DNA of 20,299 bases. Source: UBA1046 sp964624395 (lineage in GTDB: Bacteria > Bacillota > Clostridia > Saccharofermentanales > DTU023). Made by a program: the position numbers and the translations under genes. The stretch is from the NCBI GenBank assembly GCA_964624395.1, contig CAZUWY010000033.1, positions 1 to 20,299 of the forward strand, in the 5' to 3' direction. Shown here piece after piece: positions 8,762-15,528 of the stretch. The notes under the pieces are model-generated. The model saw only the letters and a program-made list of their open reading frames with translations, ran no database searches and was not told the DNA's origin. The stretch's first letter is position 1. The number at the start of each line of letters is the position of its first letter.

Positions 8762-9536
8762 TGCGTGTTACCTCCAGTAGAGTAATGAATTTTCTGTAAT
8801 CCCCGTATTCAGAGAAGGAGGGAATTGTCTGCAGCCCGCTCTCAATACTCATCCTCACTCCTATCTCAACATCTGTTATTCTTTGCAGGTACCTGTCATT
8901 TGCCACTGCCTCTAGTAAGTCCTCCTCTGGGCCGATGGCCAAAATCTCATAGGGAGGAGAGAGGCGGCGCGAATAAAAAAGTATGGTCGGCCCGATGCAG
9001 TAAATCTGCGGCAAAGAGGTTATCCTGATTTTGTTCAAAGATAAAGCTCTTGCCCCGGCCCCATTGAGGAGATTAATCAGATGAGTGATGGTGCCGTCAT
9101 GAATAAGAGCGTCCGGCTTATCGATCAAGGGATCGTAGCCCTCTTTGTCTCTGAGGATAATCTTAAGTCCCGACCCACTGACTTCCTCTTGCCCGCCGAT
9201 CAGCCTGGCCTCTTCCAGTTCCGCCAGCAAATCTGGCCTTTTGCCTGCCAGATCCAAGGAGGCCAGCAGATCCCTTCTTTTGTTCTCCAGATTCTTTTGC
9301 TGGCGCAGCAAAGAATCGTGGTTTAGCATCAAAGAGGCCAGTTCACTTTCTGCTTCGTCATACTGGCGGCTGAGCTCGTCTTCTAAGTTTTCTCGGCCAA
9401 AATCCTTCAAGAGATAGATACTGCTGACACCCAAAGCCAGCAAAAGAAAAAACAAAAGCCAAAAGAGCTCTTTTTTTGATTTTAAGCCAAAGCTTTTTTT
9501 CTCAAGTTTTTCTTCAGGCAAAAGATTATCCATCAC
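8751..9536 (-). CDS. DUF881 membrane protein (first of a pair)
   Basis: A 261-residue DUF881 protein. A charged N-terminus rich in Lys and Glu precedes a membrane segment (about 26-46) and a coiled coil (about 50-95). The extracytoplasmic domain has G-S-G-L-K-I-I-L-R-D, then H-L-I-N-L-L-N-G-A-G-A-R-A-L-S-L-N and P-P-Y-E-I-L-A-I-G-P, which match the DUF881 signature. The order is the same as in its downstream neighbour, so the two look like divergent duplicates that could form a heteromer through their coiled coils. It overlaps rluD by 11 bp. The small basic protein often found between DUF881 genes in other Firmicutes is not present. Function unknown; an envelope or division role is only an inference. 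Confidence 0.8.
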   Translation of the reverse strand: MMDNLLPEEKLEKKSFGLKSKKELFWLLFFLLLALGVSSIYLLKDFGRENLEDELSRQYDEAESELASLMLNHDSLLRQQKNLENKRRDLLASLDLAGKRPDLLAELEEARLIGGQEEVSGSGLKIILRDKEGYDPLIDKPDALIHDGTITHLINLLNGAGARALSLNKIRITSLPQIYCIGPTILFYSRRLSPPYEILAIGPEEDLLEAVANDRYLQRITDVEIGVRMSIESGLQTIPSFSEYGDYRKFITLLEVTRSED

Positions 9537-10492
9537 CGCGCAGATGCTCCATTACAAGGTTAAACTCTGCCGGCAAAGCAGAGCTTAGGCTGATCAATTC
9601 CCCAGTGCTGGGCTGGCTGAACTCCAGACTTTTGGCATGTAAAATCTGGCCTTTACCTAAGATCTTTTCTCTTTTTTTGCCATAGACCGGATCATCCACC
9701 AAAGGGTGACCGATATAGGCGAGATGAACTCTTATCTGATGGGTCCTGCCGCTTGTCAGTTCACAGGCGATATGGGCGCCGTATTTAGCCTGCTCAAGCA
9801 AATCTATTATGGTAAGGGCATCTTTTCCATCTGCCCGCACTGCCATGCGCTGCCGGTGGACAAGATCTCGGCCTATCGGTGCAGCGACCGAGATTGAAGA
9901 AGAGGCAAATCGGCCCCAGGCCACAGCATGGTAGATCCTTTTGACTTTTCTCTCCTTAAACTGCAAAGCCAGGTTCAGATGAGCCTTGTTGTTTTTAGCA
10001 GCCACGATAAGGCCAGAAGTATCCTTATCGAGGCGGTGTACAATACCGGGCCTCTCCCTGCCGGAGACATCCGAGATATTTTTTTCTAAATAAAAAAGCA
10101 AGGAGTGAAAACCAGCCTGAGTTAAGTCTGGGNNNNNNNNNNTTTTCTAAATAAAAAAGCAGAGCATTGACCAAAGTCCCCTCTTTGTTCCCGGCCGCCG
10201 GATGAACCACCTGACCTTTTTTCTTGTTAACAACTAAAAGATCCTCATCTTCATAGACTATCTCGAGGGGGATATTTTCGGCCTGAGGTTTTGATTCTTT
10301 ACTCTTTATGATAACAGTGAATTCATCCCCTGCCCTCACCTCCTGGGCAGGTTTTAACCTCTCCATTGGTCCGGTAATGTCCTGGCTGATCAAAAGCTTC
10401 TTGATCTCCGATCTGGACAAGCCCGATTCAGCTGCCAGCCAGACATCCAGACGCGCATGATCTTTGGTGGCTGTAAAAGATCTTTTGCTCAC
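9526..10492 (-). CDS. rluD: RluD-type 23S rRNA pseudouridine synthase, broken by an assembly gap
   Basis: Converts specific uridines of 23S rRNA to pseudouridine. The 5' part (10492 down to 10143) carries an S4 RNA-binding domain (about 11-60) and ends at LVNALLFYLE. The 3' part (from 10100 down) restarts at LLFYLEKN and carries the catalytic GIVHRLDKDTSG (Asp in HRLD). The same 19 bases lie on both sides of the ten Ns, so the two contig ends overlap. Merging them gives one continuous 301-residue protein of normal length, with normal spacing between NALL and RPGIVHRLD. The gene is therefore almost certainly intact in the organism; bases 10101-10142 are an artefact. It overlaps lspA by 4 bp, and lspA-rluD is a common Firmicutes pair. 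Confidence 0.93.
10082..10100. repeat. left copy of the 19-bp false duplication at the scaffold gap
   Basis: TTTTCTAAATAAAAAAGCA occurs here and again at 10143-10161, on either side of the N run. Both copies encode the same residues (LLFYLEK) of the same gene, which is what two overlapping contig ends would give. Confidence 0.9.
10133..10142. other. assembly gap of ten Ns (probably not a real gap)
   Basis: A run of ten Ns of placeholder length. The 32 bases just left of it (10101-10132) have no counterpart in rluD homologues and translate on the minus strand to residues unlike the family, so they look like stray sequence at a contig end. Replacing 10101-10161 by nothing, with one 19-bp copy kept, restores rluD. 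Confidence 0.9.
10143..10161. repeat. right copy of the 19-bp false duplication at the scaffold gap
   Basis: Identical to 10082-10100. This copy continues without a break into the 5' half of rluD. Confidence 0.9.
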
Positions 10493-10983
10493 ATGGCATC
10501 ACCGTCTATATGAGGAATTTTGCCTGCCAGATCCGTGAGGAAATTTTTGTCGATTAAAAGAAATAGAAAAGCTAAAATAACCCCGCAGGTGACGTAGGCA
10601 TCGGCCAGATTAAAAATAGGGAATCGATAAGGGCCAAAAATAAAGGAGATGAAGTCTGTGACTTTCCCTAAGCGGATTCGATCGATGAGATTACCGATCC
10701 CGCCTGCAGCAATCAGGACGAGAACAATTTTGGCTTTATAGCCCTCACAAATCCCCAGATAGTACAAGACAACAGAGCTCACCAGAATTGAGGCCAAGGA
10801 TAAAACAATAATGCCCCATTCTTGATCAGCCAGAAAACTCCAGGCAGCGCCGGGATTCTTCGAGAGCTCAAAATGGAAGAAATCCGGAATGATGCGAATG
10901 ATCCTGTCCAGCAAATATCTCTCGGCCATGGCCTTGGACAGCTGGTCGATGACGATCAGGGCCAAAACTGCTACTACGGCCAT
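10489..10983 (-). CDS. lspA: lipoprotein signal peptidase (signal peptidase II)
   Basis: A 164-residue integral membrane aspartyl protease that removes signal peptides from prolipoproteins after lipid attachment. Four membrane segments are evident. Family motifs are in order: IDQLSK (12-17), NPGAAWSF (43-50), GGIGNLIDR (94-102), VTDF (108-111) and FNLADAY (124-130). Asp110 and Asp128 correspond to the catalytic pair. The length is normal. It overlaps rluD by 4 bp and the upstream lipoprotein gene by 10 bp. A probable substrate is thus encoded directly next to its own processing enzyme. Confidence 0.96.
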   Translation of the reverse strand: MAVVAVLALIVIDQLSKAMAERYLLDRIIRIIPDFFHFELSKNPGAAWSFLADQEWGIIVLSLASILVSSVVLYYLGICEGYKAKIVLVLIAAGGIGNLIDRIRLGKVTDFISFIFGPYRFPIFNLADAYVTCGVILAFLFLLIDKNFLTDLAGKIPHIDGDAM

Positions 10984-13058
10984 ATAGTGATCTCCTCCAA
11001 TCCTTCATAGGGCTGCTCGCTGCTCGCCCCAGTCAAACCTTCAATGCGCTGATTATAGCAGATAACATTACAAGGACTGGCCAGTCCCAGAACGCCTCCG
11101 GCATCCAACAGCTCCACCAGGGCCATGGTAACAGCATGCCTTTGCGCAAATTTACTCTCCGGCTGCTCATTATCAATTGTAGCAAAGCTCAGACTGTTCA
11201 GTCTCTGCCAATATGCCTCTTTCAAGAGGCTTAAAGCTTCAATATCGCCGGCCTCACCTAAAAGCTGATTAAAGTAAAGATAGGGCTCAGAATAATCAGC
11301 CTCTGCAATCATAAGCTCCAGCGCCTTGATCTTGGGCAGATCGCTGGGCATCACCGGGATAGGTGTCGGTGTCACAGTTATGCTGGGCAAAAAGATCACA
11401 TTGGGATCGAGCGTGGGCGTCGGGCTGGATGTTGGCGTGGGCGTAAGAGTGACATTGGGGTCAGGTGTGGGTTCCGGTACCAGTATTTCATCCTTTTTGA
11501 CCAGAGGCAGCTTATTAATTCTCAGCTCTCTTTTTATTTCCTCCCCCACCAGGGCATAATTATCGCTCTCCGGCCAGACAAAAAGCAGCGGCATAACAGG
11601 CTCGCTGTCCATCAGGGATAAATCCGCCCCAGCGGCAAATTCTTCCAGACTGTTTTTAATCTCTTCTACCGGAGGCATAAACTGATGGCCGCCCTTATCC
11701 GGGACAGGAGAATAAAGCCAGGAGCCGGCAGGATTGTCTTGGCAAAGGCTTGATCTGAGGAAAGCTTTCAGGAAGGAAAGATAATAATCTCTATCGGCTA
11801 AGGGTCCTTGATCTCGGTAAAGCTGCAGATAGGCAAACTCACCCGTGGGAAGCTTTCTATGCCTTAGATCTCTGACACCGCCATAGCGGGGCCAGATTTT
11901 TGCCGATAGGAGCAAAAGGTCCAGTTCATTTTGCATGAAAGCGGTTATGGCAGCATCTGACGCTGGGTAAACCCTGACCTTGATCTCCATCTTGATCTCT
12001 GGATTTCTCGGCAGCAAACTGAGCGCTCCGCCAATTTCTTGTTCTTTGACCCGCCATTTACCCGTCCCGGGCGGCAGCTGCCAGACTAGACCTTCAGCAT
12101 ACTGCCTGGGCACTAAGGGAATATTTAAATAATCGCTCAGATTATCGCAGCGGCCGGCCAGATGGATGATGACAAAATCTGCACCTGTCTCAATGCTTTT
12201 AATCTTTTTGATCCCCTCTGAGCGAGGCAAGAAGGTGAGCTCATTAATGTCTACCTTACTAGCTAAATCATCTGCTGTGATCCCAACCAGGCTCTGATCA
12301 AAATTGAGATCTTCAGCGCTGCCAGCAGTTAGATCGCCCTCAGGTTGATCATCGCTCTCGCTTTTTTCCTCCTCAGGATCTTCAGCATCCAAATCCTTCT
12401 CTTCATCAAGAGCTTCCGGAGGAGCAATAGTCTCTATGCCCTCAGCATCATTATCACTATCGCTATCGCCGTTTTGCTCGGAGGGCTGGTAATCGGCCCA
12501 TTTCTCACCTTCTGTCAGAATCCTCCAGCCCTGATTATTCTTCCAGGCTAAAATTGAAGCACGGACATCTTCGGGGGTAAGCAAATTGCCATCAGAAAAA
12601 AAGATTCCCTTTTTGATCGTCAGTTTGAGCGAGAGGCGGTCGGAAGACCAGCTCATTTTCTCCACAATCTCTGATTTCAGCCCTGCCGAGCTGTCCAGCT
12701 CAAAGAGCGTCTGATACAAAAGGCTGTAGACACCCTTTTGCTCTACTGTACCGGGCTGGAGCGGGCTGTAGGTGTCAGGGTTTTGCCACCAGATGCTAAG
12801 CTCTCCCTCAGCTGCTTTCTGCTGGACTGCCGGGGTGGGAAGTTCAATTTTATTCTTGCTATCGGCCTGCTCAGTTGCAAAAATCTCCTCATTGCTCCTG
12901 GCTGGAGAGCAAGAGATTAAAAGATTCAAGCTAAAGAAAAGACAGAGGCCTAGAGCAAGAATCCTAGCTGAATAGGCAAAATAAGATCTTTTGATCTCAA
13001 GATATGCTTTGCCGTTTAAACAGAGATTTTGACCCTTTTTTTTATATCCTATTTTCAT
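10974..13058 (-). CDS. family-5 extracellular solute-binding lipoprotein with acidic and Thr/Pro-rich inserts
   Basis: A 694-residue exported lipoprotein resembling the peptide/nickel-binding (SBP_bac_5) family. The lipobox is L-I-S-C with Cys50, after an unusually long basic pre-region (about 32 residues); no later ATG, GTG or TTG offers a shorter signal peptide. The N-terminal lobe shows family features (YSLLYQTLFELD, then IKKGIFFSDGNLLTPEDVRASI). It is longer than the usual ~520-600 residues because of two inserts. One is a strongly acidic stretch at about 192-252 (Asp/Glu/Ser), and the other is a Thr/Pro linker at about 525-570 with two DPNV motifs. No permease or ATPase genes lie nearby, so transport is not assured; a sensory or envelope role is possible. 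Its ATG overlaps the ymdB stop by 4 bp. Confidence 0.75.
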   Translation of the reverse strand: MKIGYKKKGQNLCLNGKAYLEIKRSYFAYSARILALGLCLFFSLNLLISCSPARSNEEIFATEQADSKNKIELPTPAVQQKAAEGELSIWWQNPDTYSPLQPGTVEQKGVYSLLYQTLFELDSSAGLKSEIVEKMSWSSDRLSLKLTIKKGIFFSDGNLLTPEDVRASILAWKNNQGWRILTEGEKWADYQPSEQNGDSDSDNDAEGIETIAPPEALDEEKDLDAEDPEEEKSESDDQPEGDLTAGSAEDLNFDQSLVGITADDLASKVDINELTFLPRSEGIKKIKSIETGADFVIIHLAGRCDNLSDYLNIPLVPRQYAEGLVWQLPPGTGKWRVKEQEIGGALSLLPRNPEIKMEIKVRVYPASDAAITAFMQNELDLLLLSAKIWPRYGGVRDLRHRKLPTGEFAYLQLYRDQGPLADRDYYLSFLKAFLRSSLCQDNPAGSWLYSPVPDKGGHQFMPPVEEIKNSLEEFAAGADLSLMDSEPVMPLLFVWPESDNYALVGEEIKRELRINKLPLVKKDEILVPEPTPDPNVTLTPTPTSSPTPTLDPNVIFLPSITVTPTPIPVMPSDLPKIKALELMIAEADYSEPYLYFNQLLGEAGDIEALSLLKEAYWQRLNSLSFATIDNEQPESKFAQRHAVTMALVELLDAGGVLGLASPCNVICYNQRIEGLTGASSEQPYEGLEEITIWP

Positions 13059-13846
13059 CTGCCTGTATAATTAATATCCAATCTATTAATCGATCTGGCC
13101 TGCCCAGAAGAGGCATCAACTCTGATCACAGCACCCTGAATATGGACATTTCCCCTCTGCAGCTGATAGGGTGTGGGCATAAAGGTGGTAAAGCGCTGGA
13201 TGGAGCGCTCCTTGTCCATCCCGATAACGCCATCCATGCTGCCCGTCATACCCAGATCTGTAATAAAGGCTGTGCCCGAGCCAATGATTCTTTCATCGGC
13301 TGTCTGGACATGCGTGTGAGTGCCGCAGACTGCAGTAACCTTGTCCGCCAGCTGCCAGGCCAGGGCAATTTTCTCAGCGGTGGCTTCAGCATGAAAATCG
13401 ATGATGACAATTTTGGGCCTGATCTTTTGCATCAGGGGCTCAAAATACCTGTGCAGAAAATAAAAGGGATTGTCCGCGCCCTGCATGAAGATCTGGCCGA
13501 GAAGATTGATAACCAAAATCTTGCCCGCTTTATGCTGGGCGCAAAAATAACCTTGGCCGGGCCAGAGAGGAGATCCGTTCCAGGGCCTGATGACCTCAGG
13601 AAATAAATCGGCCTCTAAAGGCCAGCTCTTTTGCTCCCAGGCATGATTGCCAAGAGTTAAGACATCGATGCCGGCAGCAAGAAGATCCGTGGCAATTTTG
13701 CCATTGATGCCCAGCCCTCCTGCTGCATTTTCAGCATTGGCAATGCAAAAGTCAATATCTTCATCCCTGAGGAAGGCCGGCAGCCACTCTATTACAGCTT
13801 CCCTGCCCTCCCGGCCGACTATGTCGCCGATCATCAAAATATTCAC
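13055..13846 (-). CDS. ymdB: YmdB-type metallophosphoesterase
   Basis: A 263-residue YmdB/TIGR00282-family enzyme. B. subtilis YmdB hydrolyses cyclic nucleotides and affects biofilm and sporulation decisions. Metal-ligand motifs are complete: GDIVG with Asp8, NAEN with Glu39/Asn40, GNH (66-68), FHAEATAEK with His152, and GTHTHVQTAD with His177/His179. The start is GTG at 13846 with GGAGG five bases upstream. It heads the large minus-strand unit. In most Firmicutes it directly follows rny; here about 4.7 kb of accessory DNA separates the two genes. Confidence 0.94.
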   Translation of the reverse strand: MNILMIGDIVGREGREAVIEWLPAFLRDEDIDFCIANAENAAGGLGINGKIATDLLAAGIDVLTLGNHAWEQKSWPLEADLFPEVIRPWNGSPLWPGQGYFCAQHKAGKILVINLLGQIFMQGADNPFYFLHRYFEPLMQKIRPKIVIIDFHAEATAEKIALAWQLADKVTAVCGTHTHVQTADERIIGSGTAFITDLGMTGSMDGVIGMDKERSIQRFTTFMPTPYQLQRGNVHIQGAVIRVDASSGQARSINRLDINYTGR

Positions 13847-13989
13847 AGTTTCCTCCGCTAGCTAATTGTATCACAGAGCCAGCTAAGATAGGCTCTTGAA
13901 CTATAATTGCTCTGCCTGATTCAGGCTATCAATCGGCCGGATGATCTCTCGTATAATTGTTTCTGGTCTTAAGGTGATTGCTCTGGCCA

Positions 13990-14097
13990 ATGGCGGTATG
14001 GTTGAAAGCTTTTCCTGCAGATATTATTTTCATTTTTACCTTATTCATTTTGACTGCTGTAATTTGGCTAAACACCCGTAGCAAAAAAAGAAATTAG
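13990..14097 (+). CDS. possible small membrane peptide, 35 aa
   Basis: An ATG at 13990 opens a 35-residue frame in otherwise empty DNA. It has a short N-terminus (MAVWLKAFPAD), one hydrophobic segment of about 17 residues (IIFIFTLFILTAVIWL) and a basic tail ending KKRN. That shape is shared by small membrane proteins and by type I toxin peptides such as Ldr/Fst, but I cannot assign a family. A TATAAT lies at 13952-13957 and a purine-rich AAGGTG about 12 nt before the ATG; neither is strong. No antisense RNA gene can be demonstrated. Confidence 0.35.
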   Translation: MAVWLKAFPADIIFIFTLFILTAVIWLNTRSKKRN

Positions 14098-14120
14098 CAT
14101 AGAGGCGGCAGAAATAGAAG

Positions 14121-14162
14121 TGGCCCCCGAAAGTTGGACAAAACAAGCCGACTTTCGGGTCA
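14121..14162. mobile_element. 42-bp palindrome resembling joined IS ends
   Basis: The segment begins TGGCCCCCGAAAGTTGG and ends CCGACTTTCGGGTCA. The arms CCCGAAAGTTGG and CCGACTTTCGGG pair over 12 positions with one G-T wobble, around a 10-base spacer. The 5'-TG...CA-3' ends and a C-run followed by GAAAGTTGGACA recall the terminal inverted repeats of IS3-family elements (from memory, not searched). It could be a remnant of a fully deleted IS. No target-site duplication is visible. As RNA it would also form a stable hairpin, but no T-tract follows, so it is not a classic terminator. Confidence 0.35.
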
Positions 14163-14209
14163 CCGCAGCAGGCCTTGCCAGCAAAATATGGAAAAAACAA
14201 GCAGTTTGT

Positions 14210-14331
14210 GCTAGATTAAAACTAGCGGAGGCATACTGAGGCAACCGTTTCTTATACTTAACCTAAGAGTTACGCATCATACCTCTCAACTACTGCCTCC
14301 CTCAATAACGGCCTACCGGATAAAACCGGTA
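14210..14331 (+). promoter_or_regulatory. hairpin-rich leader of the zinc-ribbon trio
   Basis: Three inverted repeats precede the trio: GCTAG/CTAGC (14210-14214 with 14222-14226, loop ATTAAAA), GGAGGCA/TGCCTCC (14227-14233 with 14294-14300) and TACCGG/CCGGTA (14314-14319 with 14326-14331, loop ATAAAA). They could fold as a structured 5' leader or small RNA. I do not recognise a riboswitch class, and the pairing was judged by eye only. Confidence 0.3.
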
Positions 14332-14399
14332 AATTGCGACCCAACGTCAGAGAAGCAGTGCATCCCTGAACAAAACCAATGCTCCTAGGAGAAATCTGT

Positions 14400-14744
14400 A
14401 TGGCCGGTTACAAACACCCTTGCATTCATTGTGGGAATATGATTGACCATGATGCTCGTTACTGCACCTACTGCAACAGCCGCAGCCCATTCGCCTATCG
14501 CTGTCCCAGCTGCCTCAAGGAGGTCGAAAAGGAACAGTCAATCTGCTCGTCTTGCGGGCGCCAGCTCTATGTACCCTGCCCCAGCTGCGCACAACTGACC
14601 TTTGTCTCTGATCGCTGCCAAGCCTGCGGTTCTACCCTGCTCGTGCAGTGTCAGAATAGGAGATGCGGGCAGATGCAATTTTTCCAGAATACGAAGTGCA
14701 CAGCCTGTGGTAAGCTCTTAAAAAACAAGAAGAAAAGGAAGTGA
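14400..14744 (+). CDS. four-zinc-ribbon protein
   Basis: A 114-residue protein made almost wholly of zinc ribbons. Sixteen cysteines form four CxxC...CxxC units: Cys8/11/22/25, 35/38/49/52, 60/63/73/76 and 84/89/100/103 (the last begins C-x4-C). The tail is KNKKKRK. There is no catalytic domain, signal peptide or membrane segment. I chose the ATG at 14400 because AGGAG sits eight bases upstream; the earlier in-frame ATG at 14379 would overlap that site. Proteins of this kind usually act as metal-stabilised scaffolds for protein or nucleic-acid contacts; the basic tail hints at the latter. It is the first gene of a plus-strand trio and lies 9 bp before the next. Function unknown. Confidence 0.85.
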   Translation: MAGYKHPCIHCGNMIDHDARYCTYCNSRSPFAYRCPSCLKEVEKEQSICSSCGRQLYVPCPSCAQLTFVSDRCQACGSTLLVQCQNRRCGQMQFFQNTKCTACGKLLKNKKKRK

Positions 14745-14753
14745 GAGACTAAG

Positions 14754-15512
14754 ATGCTACATTCATTTACCAGGAATTATGAGGATAACTCGACCAATGC
14801 GGGCTTTGAGTTCACTTTCTATTGTGATATCTGCAACGACGGTTTCAGAAGTAGTTTTATTGAAAGTGAGACCTACAAGAAGGGTAAGAATCTGCGCGGT
14901 CTTAGCCAGGGGCTTGGTGTCCTTGGGTCTTTCCTCGGTGGACGCGCCAGCAGTGTCGGCTACAGAGTGGAGCGCAGTGGCCATGTTTTATCCGAGCGCT
15001 TCGAAGGCCAGTCACCGGAATGGCGCAAAGAACACGAGCAGGCTTTCGAAAGAGCGCATCATGAGGCGCAACGCCACTTCCATCGTTGCCACGGCTGCCA
15101 CCTTTATGTCTGTGATTCATGTTTTAATGAAGATGAAGGCCTGTGTACAAAATGCGCTCCACGCCAGGAAATTTACGTGGCCAAAGCGCGAGCAGAGGCT
15201 ATGCGTCAAAATATCGATGAAGCAGGGGCGCAAGCGACTGTTTGGCGGGGTGAAATCGAAAGCAAGACAACGATTTGCCCTTCTTGTGGCAAGCCGGCTG
15301 GCTCAGGAAAATTCTGCAACAACTGTGGTGCTTCCATGGAAATGCAGGAGTGCTCTGTCTGCGGAGCTAAAAATAGCCTAACCGTTAGATTTTGTAACAA
15401 CTGCGGTAACAATCTGGAGGCTCCCTCCCAGCAAGTCGGCCTATGTGGCGAATGCGGTTTTCAAAATCCACCTGGTGTGAGATTTTGCGGTGGTTGCGGC
15501 GCCAAACTCTGA
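14754..15512 (+). CDS. large zinc-ribbon protein with glycine-rich segment
   Basis: A 252-residue cytoplasmic-type protein with several metal sites. An N-terminal CxxC (Cys24/27) is followed by a glycine-rich, mildly hydrophobic stretch (about 47-64, LRGLSQGLGVLGSFLGGR). A His-rich helix (about 94-110) comes next, then a cysteine cluster at 112/115/120/123/131/134. Three C-terminal zinc ribbons follow: Cys175/178/188/191, 200/203/214/217 and 231/234/245/248. The motif V-W-R-G-E-I-E-S at 163-170 is nearly repeated near the start of the next gene's product. It is the middle gene of the trio, with gaps of 9 and 16 bp on either side. No enzymatic motif is visible; an adaptor role is an inference. 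Confidence 0.82.
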   Translation: MLHSFTRNYEDNSTNAGFEFTFYCDICNDGFRSSFIESETYKKGKNLRGLSQGLGVLGSFLGGRASSVGYRVERSGHVLSERFEGQSPEWRKEHEQAFERAHHEAQRHFHRCHGCHLYVCDSCFNEDEGLCTKCAPRQEIYVAKARAEAMRQNIDEAGAQATVWRGEIESKTTICPSCGKPAGSGKFCNNCGASMEMQECSVCGAKNSLTVRFCNNCGNNLEAPSQQVGLCGECGFQNPPGVRFCGGCGAKL

Positions 15513-15528
15513 CCAGGAGAGTGAAGCT

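Larger units (their letters stand above)
13847..14399. other. 553-bp spacer between ymdB and the zinc-ribbon trio
   Basis: A long non-coding stretch apart from the candidate peptide at 13990-14097. It contains an AGAGCC/GGCTCT hairpin near 13875-13896, two TATAAT boxes on the plus strand (13902-13907 and 13952-13957), an IS-end-like palindrome at 14121-14162, and a hairpin-rich segment just upstream of the zinc-ribbon trio. Promoters for both the ymdB unit (minus) and the trio (plus) must lie here, but none has a convincing -35/-10 pair. Confidence 0.6.

Noticed and set aside
13004..13606. 200-codon open frame on the plus strand
   Set aside because: It lies antisense to ymdB, whose catalytic motifs are complete, and has no recognisable domain or ribosome site.
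14779..15381. 200-codon open frame on the plus strand within the second trio gene
   Set aside because: It is a shifted reading of the zinc-ribbon gene; the CxxC pattern in the chosen frame is decisive.
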